Source of the DNA: Adineta steineri
Taxonomy: Eukaryota > Rotifera > Eurotatoria > Adinetida > Adinetidae
Length of the DNA stretch: 64,000 nt
Assembly (NCBI GenBank): GCA_905250115.1
Contig: CAJNOI010000006.1
Location: 911,526-975,525, forward strand
Direction: 5' to 3'
The notes under the pieces were generated by a model. The model saw nothing but the letters and a program-made list of their open reading frames with translations, made no database searches and was not told the origin of the DNA. Positions within the stretch are counted from its first letter, which is position 1; each line of letters starts with the position of its first letter. This document shows, in pieces, positions 25,042 through 34,866 of this stretch. The translations under genes and the position numbers were made by a program.

Positions 25042-25069
25042 ATAGTTTTGTTTTTTCTTTTGTTTTCAG
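25042..25069 (+). promoter_or_regulatory. Candidate trans-splice acceptor between LTO1 and the LRR-Ig gene
   Basis: The 28 nt between one stop and the next ATG form a pyrimidine-rich tract (TTTTTTCTTTTGTTTTCAG) with the AG abutting the ATG. There is no room for a separate promoter. This is what a polycistronic transcript cut by spliced-leader trans-splicing would show. Confidence 0.6.
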
Positions 25070-27168
25070 ATGATTTTTCATCTTTTTATTTCCTATCTCA
25101 TCATCATTCCAACTATTGTTCATAGTCAATGTTATTCAAAAATATCTTCAACATGGATATGTGATGGTCAATATAAATCGAAGAATTTAACTTATCAAAC
25201 AATTTTAAATCATCAACAATTTGAAAATTTCTTTTTAACTAATTATAAATTAGTTAAATTTAAAATTGATAATTACCCATCAACACTTCATTTATTAAAT
25301 GCAAGTAATAATCAATTTCAAACAATAATTTTAACATCAAAAAATCGTGATATATCCAATCTTCGTCAATTAATACTTGAATCAAATAATATAGAACAAT
25401 TTAATATCGATACAATTATTTTACCAAATTCACTTGAGAAAATTTCATTGGCCAATAATCGTTTAAATATTATTGATGCTCGACTTTTTTCAAATTTAAA
25501 AAATTTAATTGAAATTGATTTAAGAAATAATCAATTAAAACGGATTTTACCAGAATTATTATTGAATAGAAATATTAAATTAGATTATAATCCACTCGAT
25601 TGTCAATGTACATTGGATTCATATAGAATTATATGTGAAAAAGCAACAAGTATTAAACAAAAAATTGTAAGTCAAAAAGACAGATCTAATTTTACCTAGA
25701 AAATATTATGTTGTTTTTTTTAGGGTGAAAGTAATAATTGTATGGCACCATATTATAACTCTCGCCTATCTGATGCGTCACTTCCATCATATTTCCGTTT
25801 TTCAACATTCATTCTAATCTGTCCGATAAGTGCTCAACCACCACCTGTAATTATTTGGTCAACACCTTTTGGTAATTTAACATCAATAAATTCAACTAGT
25901 ATTGATTTATTATCATCTAATAATAATGATGAACCAATTTATGTTACACTGACAGCTTTAGCTGGTCCATTCACAGCTCGTACACAACATACATTACATG
26001 CATTTAGTGGAAATCGATTATCTGTAACAAAAGCACGTGCTGCTCTACAACATCGTATATCATGTTCTGGTATAAATATGCTTGGTATATATACATATGA
26101 ATTTAATTTTAATATTGAAATCTATGTACAAAATCGTGCTTTATGGCAAATTATATATACAATGAGTTTTGGATTTTTTATGGCACTTGTTGCAGGTGCA
26201 TTATGTGTTACATTAAAACGTACATATCATAGTGTTGATCATTTGAAAACACCTCCAGTTTATCCAACTATGGCACCAAATAGTGCTGCACGTACTCCAC
26301 CTAATTTTGAACTTAATCAATGGTTATCATTAGCAGCAGCAAATATTAGTGAAACACTTGAGCAAGTACGTGATAGACTTCGAACGGGTGTTCAACAAGT
26401 TAGTGAACATATGGGACAAACAAAGGCCCGCGCAACAGAATTATTTAATTATGGTGTGCAACATGCTGGTGGAACGATTCGACAGGCTGCAGAAACGTAA
26501 GTTATTATTATTATTTAAGACTAAAAAAAAGAAAATTTTAAATTAATTATTATTTTAGTTCAGCCGCATATCTTCATTCGTTTCGTGAAACCAGTCAACA
26601 ACGTTTAAATACTATGCGTGTACAAACATTATCATCAATACGTAATCCAGGTAATTTAATGCGTGCCGGTATGAATATGCTTACTACACAAGTAAATTCT
26701 TTACGTGATTATTGTGGTGTTACAACTGGTCATCCAATGCCATCAAATTATTTATATCAACAGCAACAACAACATCAACTTTATGATGCACAACATTATT
26801 CATCGTCATCAATGTCATATTTACGTCGAAATCATATATCAACAATAGCCGAAGATGATGAATCACTTGTTGAATCAATAACATTGATGACTTCAATGGA
26901 TCGTGTACCTTATGTTGGACATACGGCATCAACAGTTGCAGCCAATGCATCAGGTATTGGTCGACTTGATGCAGCTGATAATTCTGTATTATTAGCATTG
27001 AATAATTTTAATCAACCACTAGCAATAGATCATGATAATTTAACAACTCGAGGAGAAATGAGTGCAGGTATTGGATTATTTCATGGTCATACGCATGATC
27101 ATGATGATGATCTTATAGATGAACCTGAACGCTTAGCTATCTATGGTGAACACCGTCCAGCTTGTTAA
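25070..27168 (+). CDS. LRR-Ig single-pass membrane protein
   Basis: Three exons (25070-25666, 25724-26496, 26559-27168), 659 residues. Signal peptide (MIFHLFISYLIIIPTIVHS); leucine-rich repeats (~60-170, e.g. LRQLILESNNIEQFNID, LEKISLANNRLNIID, LIEIDLRNNQLKRI); a C-terminal LRR cap (NPLDCQCTLDSYRIIC); an Ig-like domain with the Cys-Trp-Cys pattern (LICPIS, VIIWSTP, HRISCSGINMLGIYTYEF); one transmembrane helix (~336-360, YTMSFGFFMALVAGALCV); then about 300 intracellular residues. The proximal tail is an amphipathic helical run (LEQVRDRLRTGVQQVSEHMG, QTKARATELFNYGVQHAGG) reminiscent of apolipoprotein/perilipin-like lipid-binding helices, followed by Gln- and His/Asp-rich low complexity. Layout resembles LINGO/LRIT/AMIGO-type adhesion receptors, but I cannot name an ortholog. 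Confidence 0.82.
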
Positions 27169-27544
27169 ATTACATTGAACAAAATTTATGTTACCTTTTT
27201 TTTTTCTTTTTGTCAGATGTTTGCAATTTATAAAATAATGCTTTTCATTCGTACAATTATAGTCACATATATGTTCTATCACGATTATTTAACATGAGAA
27301 TATATTTTTTTTTCGTTGTCTAGAAATGTATTAAACAGTAATGAAACGTTGAAAGCGGATTTGTTTTTTTCTTTTTATTGCTTTTAATTCGCTTTCAATC
27401 GTTTGTTTTTTCTTTGTATATTCAAATATATTCAACAAATAAATAGATAAAGAATAAATTTATCAATATAAATTTTTCTTAAGAAAAATCAAATCTTATT
27501 ATTATTATTATTATTTTTGTTTTATTTCCAAATATTTTAGTATA
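27169..27544. other. Intergenic gap upstream of RMI1
   Basis: 376 bp, AT-rich, with ATT-repeat and poly-T runs. An AAATATTTTAG acceptor-like sequence ends four bases before the RMI1 ATG. No gene seen. Confidence 0.5.
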
Positions 27545-29510
27545 ATGAATGCCATTGATAATATACGTCGTGCTTTTCGTTCAAAATATTCATTCGATGT
27601 ACAATCAACATGGCTTCAAGCATGTATCGTTTGGTTACGTGATCAATATCAATTAGCTGATTTAACTAATAATTATACACTTGAAAAAATTTATAATCAA
27701 TGGCTTCATACAGATATTGCTCTCATTGCTGATGCATATTCGTTACCGAATGATCTTGATTTAAATGCAAAAAAAGTGCAATTAAGTGGAAAATATGCAT
27801 TACAAGTAATTGTTTTTAGATTTTATTCATTCTATACTATTGCCATTCTGAGCCTCGTGGAATCTTGTATTTTATGTAGATATGATGTATTAGTTAATCT
27901 AATTATCTCTGTTCCACTTGAAAAATAGCTATTAAATTCTTTTTCTTTGATAATATGTTTATCATAACATTTATGATTTTTTTTCATATAGATCAATAGT
28001 ATTATATGCATATCGGAACCTTATTATAGTCAAGTTTTGGATATACATGGTGATCAAAATGATAATGAACGAATTGATAATGATATAACTGAAACTCAAC
28101 AATGGAAAGTGAGTGAGTGAGTGTTTTTTTTCTTCTTGTCAGTTTGTAATGAATAGAAAACAAAAACTTTGATGATGATTTCTTTAGCCACCATCAGCAA
28201 AACGTGTTCTCTATTTGGACTTAACTGATGGTAAAACAATTCTCCGAGGATTAGAATATGAAGCAATTAATGGTCTTGATCGAGATACAACATTACCCGG
28301 TGCAAAAGTACTATTATTGTTATTTACAACATGTTTTTTTTTTCATAAGCTAATCATTCGTTTAATAGATTCTTGTAACTGGTCCAGTTCTTTTCCGTCG
28401 AGGAATGCTACTTTTAACATCGAAAAATACACAAATACTTGGTGGTTATGCTGAAAATTTACTTGAGAAAAATGCATCAATGGAAACAGCATTGGTTTCA
28501 TTGTAAGTTTAATACATTTTGAGATATAAAAAGATTATTTATTTATTTATTGATTCAATAATATATTTAGATCAAAAACAGCAGCGAAATTAGATGAAAG
28601 TCGAGTACGATTCGATCGATTAAATATAAAACTTCATATACAAGCTATTGCAAACGATTCAACAAATGTAGTACCTACTATACAAACAAATCAAACTGTT
28701 AGTTTAATTAATTCTTAAACTATTGAATTTTTATATCATATTCTTTAGAGTACTTATCGAGATGAAGATGAAATGGATGAATTAATTCGTCAAGCATATG
28801 ATGATGGTATGCTTAATGATAGTCATCTAACAAGAGATCCTATGGATTATAATCCTGCTCCTTCATCGTACAATACTACTCAATTAACTACTACTTCTAT
28901 TACTACTACGACAACTACTTACAATCGAATTCCATCACCAAAGAATGAACCAGAACATTTAATATTGATTTCAGATGATGATGATAGTCATTTATCACAA
29001 ATAAATAATGTTCCATCATCTTCATTATTCGCCTATCATCAATATTCTCCTGTTCCATTACCATCACCACCACTACCACCACCTCCACCAGTGATTATTA
29101 AAGTATCTTTACCTTATACATATATATCTATCATTCGTCGTGAAAAAATATCTTCAATCACAGATTATCAAGATTTTATTGTAAAAGGATGTTTTTCATC
29201 ATTAATTTCAAATCCACGTATAGTTAAAAATGAATTTGATTTACGAGCTTATATTAATGATGGTAGTGATTGTATACAAGTACGTTTAGCATCGGATTTT
29301 CTTAGTCAACGTATTGGTGTGACTGCAACAGAATTAATGACGAGACGTAGCAATTGTAAAACTGATCTGGACAAGCAAAAATTACAAATAGATTTTAATG
29401 AACGTTTAAAACAATTTGGTCATGAAATGCAATCTTTAAATACTATAATGACCTTAAGATTCTTTTCAGATGATCGAGTACCAGTGATGATGAAACTCCA
29501 TAACAATTAG
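27545..29510 (+). CDS. RMI1: RecQ-mediated genome instability protein 1 (RMI1)
   Basis: Six exons (27545-27805, 27992-28108, 28188-28307, 28369-28502, 28571-28697, 28749-29510), 506 residues. RMI1 is the OB-fold scaffold of the BLM-TOP3A-RMI dissolvasome that resolves double Holliday junctions. The N-terminal helical region (WLQACIVWLRDQYQ) is followed by the OB1 core (KRVLYLDLTDGKTILRGLEY, then LVTGPVLFRRGMLLLTSKNT and ILGGYAENLLEKN), the most conserved part of the family. A Thr/Ser/Pro-rich disordered middle includes EHLILISDDDDS, typical of a SUMO-interacting motif. The C-terminal segment (from ~380, ITDYQDFIVKGCFSSLIS) resembles the second OB fold that binds RMI2 and BLM. Shorter than human RMI1 (625), mainly in the linker. 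Confidence 0.88.
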
Positions 29511-30207
29511 TCAGATATTATTTTTCAAATCAGTCACTTTTTTTTTTGCTTGTACATTAAACTGTTTATTAAACTATTTGGATAAATTAGGAAAATAAAA
29601 GTTTCTTATGTTTTTTTCTATCTCTCTATTTCAGATGACTATCGACGACTTATCTTCGTTTTATAAGAAGATATAAAACTGTCGCGTAAGTCGTTTTATG
29701 TTAAATATTAATACGTTACATTATATAATATTTAAGTATCGCTTATAGAAAAACTAATGAGTAGAGTTATTATCTTCTTATAAAAATAACTAATACGAGT
29801 ATTATCGTATTAAAGACTTTGCATAGATATTAAAGAACGATTTTTATGCAATTAAATATAGATTAGAAAAGTTTCATTTATGATAACCTACCTTCCGGCG
29901 TAGAAATAAAACTATATAGATACCTTATTTCAATATTATAATAAACCGTATTAAAAAAAACATTATATAATCTCTTTAGTTTTTAATATCTGCATTATTA
30001 TGGTATCCAAATAATTAAATCTCTCAATTAAAAGAAAAGATTAGCATTATATAGTTTTCATGTTCAATCAGATAAAAATATATTATATTATTTGTGAATT
30101 AAGTGTTTAATTCAACATAATTGTTTAATAGTTGTTTTCTCTTTGATTTAGTCACACAAGAGTGCATAGAAAATCAATCTGATAATAATCAACATCTAAA
30201 ATATCGT
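29511..30207 (+). other. RMI1-NAA60 gap with a probable 5' UTR exon and hairpin
   Basis: A pyrimidine tract ending CTATTTCAG abuts an ATG at 29635 that opens only a 13-codon reading frame (MTIDDLSSFYKKI). A donor GTAAGT follows at 29686, and an acceptor (TTTGATTTAG) lies just before 30152. This reads as a non-coding or uORF-bearing first exon of NAA60. ACGACTTA (29645-29652) can pair with TAAGTCGT (29687-29694), which overlaps the donor, and ATCTTC/GAAGAT form an inner stem. Confidence 0.45.
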
Positions 30208-31051
30208 ATGCAAACATCATCACCATCATCATCATCTCAATCAACAACAATAAATTTATATTCATTTGATATAGCATCCACGAAAGAATTTCACGTTTTA
30301 TCTAATAGTAATATTTCCATATCATTTCGTTTTTTACGTCCTGGAGATCAATCAGAAGTAAAATCTCTTTGTTGTGATTGGTTTCCAATTGAATATCCTG
30401 ATAAATGGTATGATGATATAGTACATGATACAAAATATTTTGCTTTAGCTGCATGTGAAACAGGCACACAACGAATTGTTGGTTTAGTTATTGCCGATAT
30501 AGTTCCATTAGGCAATTGTAATCATGAAGATCAACAAATTCTACATAAATCATTTTCATTAACAACACCTGTTTGTTATATACTTATATTAGGTGTTGTT
30601 AAAGAATATCGACGACAAGGTTTAGCTGGAATTCTTTTACAACAATTATTAAATACATTATATAAACGTGGAACATGCAAAGCTGTTTATTTACATGTTT
30701 TATTTTCAAATAAACAAGCTATACAATTTTATGAAACAAACAGTTTTCAGTATCGTGTACATTTACCATATTATTATTGTATAAACGGTGAAAATTTCGA
30801 TGGTTATTGTTTTGCTCTTTATATAAATGGTAAATATTTTATTCTATAGATTTATTTTTATTTGCTATTGTTTAGGTGGTTGTCCACCGTTTACTTTATC
30901 GGATTATTTTTCCAATTGGTGGACATATTTAAGAAGTAGAAATCCATGTCATTTATTAATAAGATTACAACAGTATATTACGAATAGATTAATATTTACA
31001 AATAATCATCAACGTACATCATCTTACAAGCAAATATCACGAATTATTTGA
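30208..31051 (+). CDS. NAA60: N-alpha-acetyltransferase 60 (Golgi NatF)
   Basis: Two exons (30208-30829, 30876-31051), 265 residues. NAA60 acetylates N-termini of transmembrane proteins on the cytosolic face of the Golgi using acetyl-CoA. After a Ser-rich start comes the GNAT fold: RFLRPGDQSEVKSLCCDWFP, IEYPDKWYDDI, VCYILILGVVKEYRRQGLAG (acetyl-CoA loop RRQGLA at ~135-140), AVYLHVLFSNKQAIQFYE, LPYYYCINGENFDGY, all close to human NAA60. The second exon begins GGCPPFTLSDY and supplies the amphipathic C-terminal helices used for Golgi anchoring. The start Met at 30208 is chosen as the first in-frame ATG after the upstream splice acceptor. Confidence 0.93.
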
Positions 31052-31423
31052 TTTTTGACAAAACAAAATATAGATATAGACATAATTTTTTTATTTTATT
31101 TTTATTTTATTCCGTCCAAATAGTATATTACAAGAACTAATCGACATGATTGAACAAATCGACCGAAACATTACAAATTTCTTCTATTTTTTTTCTTGTA
31201 TTGATTATTTAACTTGAGTTTGTTTTTATTTATATGCATAATATAATAATTAGAAGATAATTGTTATGATAAAATAAAATTCTTATATTCTATTGAATAG
31301 AATTTGAATTCCAGATTAAATTCAATAATGATATGTCATCTATACAGGTTAGGAAAAAGTAGTTAACGCTAAATGATTATTTGCTGCTGTTAATTATATA
31401 GAAAAGAATATAATAAAATATAT
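31052..31423. other. Intergenic gap upstream of MOCS2
   Basis: 372 bp with NAA60 3' UTR and MOCS2 upstream sequence. It contains the near-palindrome ATTCTATTGAATAGAAT, which could form a small hairpin. No gene seen. Confidence 0.5.
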
Positions 31424-31758
31424 ATGATTTTTAAGGTCTCAATAATTTATTTTGGCCGGTTACGTGAATTAGTTGGTATATCAAGTGAAAAAATTGATTT
31501 TGATCCTTCGATTTCTTACACACAACAAACGATTCTTGATCGTATTATTGAACATCGTCCAATGTAATATATTTAATTAATTGATTTTTTTTTGATGAAT
31601 TTTTGGTTTATTTTACATATATATATAGTTTGAAGACTTTTTTGATTACAAATTCTTTTCGTGTAGCTGTTAATCAACAGTATCTACTTGAGAGTGATTT
31701 AATTGAATTTACTCAACAAAGCGAAATAGCACTTCTTCCACCGTTTGGTGGTGGTTAG
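31424..31758 (+). CDS. MOCS2A: Molybdopterin synthase small subunit (MOCS2A)
   Basis: Two exons (31424-31563, 31629-31758), 89 residues, close to human MOCS2A (88). This is the MoaD-like ubiquitin-fold sulfur carrier. Its C-terminal Gly-Gly is thiocarboxylated and donates sulfur to convert precursor Z into molybdopterin. The start MIFKVSIIYFGRLRELVG is typical, and the end reads IALLPPFGGG immediately before the stop, preserving the obligatory diglycine tail. The second exon continues directly into the start of MOCS2B, so both proteins must come from one transcript. Confidence 0.93.
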
Positions 31759-31760
31759 AA

Positions 31761-32643
31761 ATGAATTACATTTATCTTCAAACTGAACCAATTAGATTAG
31801 ACGAGCTTTATAAACAAGTTATTGCTCCATCATGTGGTGCTGTAGCATCGTTTATTGGTTTGTATCAATTTTAGATATATATTTATCGCTAATAATTATT
31901 TATTTATTTATTTTTCTTGTATAAAGGCATTACAAGAGATAATTTTGAAGGTCGTCAAGTAGCTCGTCTTTTCTATGAAGCATATGAATCAATGGCTTTG
32001 CAAGAACTTAAACGTTTATGCGATGATGCTCGACGGCAATTTGGAGATATTAAACACATAGCCATCTGCCATCGTTTAGGGTTCGTATTTGATTATTATT
32101 CTTTTGAAAAGAAACAGAGTAGTAAAAAGAAATATAGAATTACTACTAATGATACTTTATAAGCTAAGATAGATTAAGAATATATGGATCGAACGAAGAA
32201 AATAAACCATTACTTAATGCATCTATTCATAGAATTATTTTTTTTCTTACTATTTTTGAAAATGTAAGGTTGAATAATTTTCCGATATGAAAAGAGATTA
32301 AAAAGTTTTTTTTCTCTTCTTTTTTATATACACTTTCCTTTTGTATTTCGGTATATTAGTGATGTGTCCATTAGTGAAGCATCCGTTGCTATTTATGTAT
32401 CGGGACCTCATCGTCGTGATGCATTGGACGCTGTTTCCTTTCTCATCGAGCAACTCAAAGCAAATGTTCCTATATGGAAAAAAGTAACGTTCTTTTTCTC
32501 ATCATATATATATACTAATGTTCAATTCAATTATTTTCTTTTTGCAGGAGTTCTATGAAGATCATGAGGGCAATAACGGGAATAGCAATAATAATGAAAA
32601 TAATACATCAACATCATCTTATTGCTGGAAAGAAAACAAATAA
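31761..32643 (+). CDS. MOCS2B: Molybdopterin synthase catalytic subunit (MOCS2B)
   Basis: Four exons (31761-31857, 31927-32080, 32360-32483, 32548-32643), 156 residues, shorter than human MOCS2B (188). MoaE-family dimer core of molybdopterin synthase. Signature blocks: CGAVASFIGITRDNFEGRQV, LFYEAYESMA, HRLGDVSISEASVAIYVSG, HRRDALDAVSFLIEQLK, and VPIWKKEFYED with the catalytic-site lysines. Its ATG begins two bases after the MOCS2A stop, within the same exon. In vertebrates the two frames overlap; here they abut. The donor after exon 2 is a weak GTTCGT, but the frame join (GG+T) restores a conserved motif. The C-terminus is Asn-rich. Confidence 0.92.
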
Positions 32644-32707
32644 ATGTATTTTTTGTTTTGTAATTTTACTTTACATAAATACACATACGAACATCAAAAT
32701 AAACAAT

Positions 32708-34866
32708 CTAAACAGTCTTAATAAGTTTATTTCGACACGGTTCAGGATGGACGATGCCAAAAACATTCAATTCGAATAGGCACATGAGAATTATGACGGA
32801 CAACCATATAACAATAAGAAAAACTCCGTAAAATTTTGTTAAACGACATCGATTGAGAAAGAATGTGATAAGAAATGTAATAAGGGCACTGAAAAGAACA
32901 ACTGTTGAGTATACTAAACCTCGTGAATGAATTTCAACATAAAATGGTCCATTATCACTTGTAGATAATGATAGATCACTATTTAAACTAGCAGCAGGAT
33001 CTAAAGAACTTTGTGGTAATACTACTAAAGATGGATCTCCCATAAGTGATGCTGTTTCAAGTGGTGGTGGTTGATGAGTAAAACGCATTAAATTTCGAAA
33101 TAACCATGGAATACCTAAACCCATTAAGATATCAAAAACATTCGATCCGATTGAGCCTGAAATAGCCATTTCAGGATGACCACGTCGTGTCATAACAACT
33201 GCTGAAAAAATTTCTTCAATTGATGAACCAAATGCTAATACTGTTAAACCCATAATACTATCTCGAATATTTAAAGTAAAACCAACAATGACAACAAGCC
33301 ATACAAGAAGATAAGCAAGACCAGCCACCTAAAATAAATTCAATATTTATTTTCTTTCTCTGTCGATATATAAAATATTTCTTACCCAAATAGTTGACAT
33401 GACAAATGTAAGCATATAATAATTATGAAAAACTTCTTTTCGACAATCAGGTATTGTTATATGCATAAGTAAACGAACTGGATACATTAGTACCCATTTT
33501 AAAATTTTATATTTTTTTGTTGGTAATTTAAGTGGATCAAATATTTCTGTTGCATTAGCCACTATATTTTGATTATTTGGTGTTTCATTAAGACGTTTCT
33601 TACATGGTTTATAGGGTGCATGTCGTTTCAAATCATCATTATCATCAGTTCCTGTTGCATATGGTCCCGAATTCATCATAAGTGATTCTGAAACTGATCG
33701 AGCACGTGTTGATAAATTTTGTTCTAATTCAACATTATTATTTAATGCTCGTAATTGTTCTTGATTTTGTTCATTTGAAATATTTCCTTTATTTTTTGTT
33801 GAATTACCACGCATAAGACGGGATAAAGGATCATTAAATTTCAATATAATCACATAAACAAAATAGAGTGCAACTAATCCGAGTGCTTCATACCAGAAAA
33901 CACGTTGATCATATATAACTATATAAAGAACTGCAACAGCAATACAATAAAAACCTGCATCTCGTACAATTGGATAAGGATCAATTTCGCATACAGTTGT
34001 TGAAATTAATGCACATAAAGCAATGACAAAAAGAATATTGAATACTGCAGAACCAACAATAGTGCCCACTAGAAGACAAGAGAAATAAAATATTATTAAG
34101 CATTAAAAAAAAAGGTTTTCAATAACATAATATTAAAAACTAAAAAGCTTTTCTTTTTCTTCCGCTGCTTCTTTATATAATATTCATTAAAGTAACATTA
34201 CTGTTTCCTTATTTGTTGTCTATATTTTAAATAAAATATAAGATATATGTTTGATTTAACCCTATAATTATATATATATTTATTATATAGTTATTGATGT
34301 CTGTTCATGGAATGAAAGAGTTCTAAGATATAAAAATAATCATTAACTCACAAGCAATATCCGATTTGACAAAGAAGACGCCAACCATTGATGTAAAAAA
34401 TTCTGAAGCTGATGTTGCCAATGCCATGAAAGTCGCTCCAGCCACATCCTATTATTAAAGATAAATCATACAATTGTATGTGTGTGTATATATTTTGTTA
34501 TCTTTAAATACAAACTGGTGTTAAGTTAAAATTATAACTTATTCGTTCTAATGCTGAAGCAAAATAATCATCACAAACAATTTCAATTGCTGCAAATGAA
34601 TACAATATAAGAATAATATATACAAGAATACCACCATGACGCAATTGTGCATCCGTAAAAAATAATGGTGGAAATTCATCAATCGATGCTGATTCACATT
34701 TATCGGTTGAATTTGTTGGATTCGTTGTTGTTGTTATTGTTGTTGTTGTTGATGATGGCCATTCATTAGATTTTGCTTCATATAATGAAAGTGTATTTAT
34801 TGTAGAAAAAAATATTTGAAATATAACCGTAAATAAAACGATCAAAACGTATTGTCGTCGAATCAT
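32708..34866 (-). CDS. SLC24-type Na+/Ca2+(K+) exchanger
   Basis: Four exons (34866-34516, 34448-34352, 34068-33386, 33328-32708 on the complement), 583 residues. NCKX family antiporter that moves Ca2+ out of the cell against Na+. It has a hydrophobic N-terminus, Thr-rich lumenal stretch, CESASIDEFPPLFFTD and IVCDDYFASALERI as in NCKX, the alpha-1 repeat (DVAGATFMALATSASEFF, then GTIVGSAVFNILFV), a ~150-residue cytosolic loop, and the alpha-2 repeat (MGLTVLAFGSSIEEIFSA, then GSIGSNVFDILMGLGIPW). The ion-binding motifs deviate: family SAPE/L reads SASEF and the alpha-2 (S/T)-(V/I)-P-D reads SIEE, while the acidic charge and the later NVFD Asp are kept. It is tail to tail with MOCS2, with 64 bp between stops. 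Confidence 0.88.
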
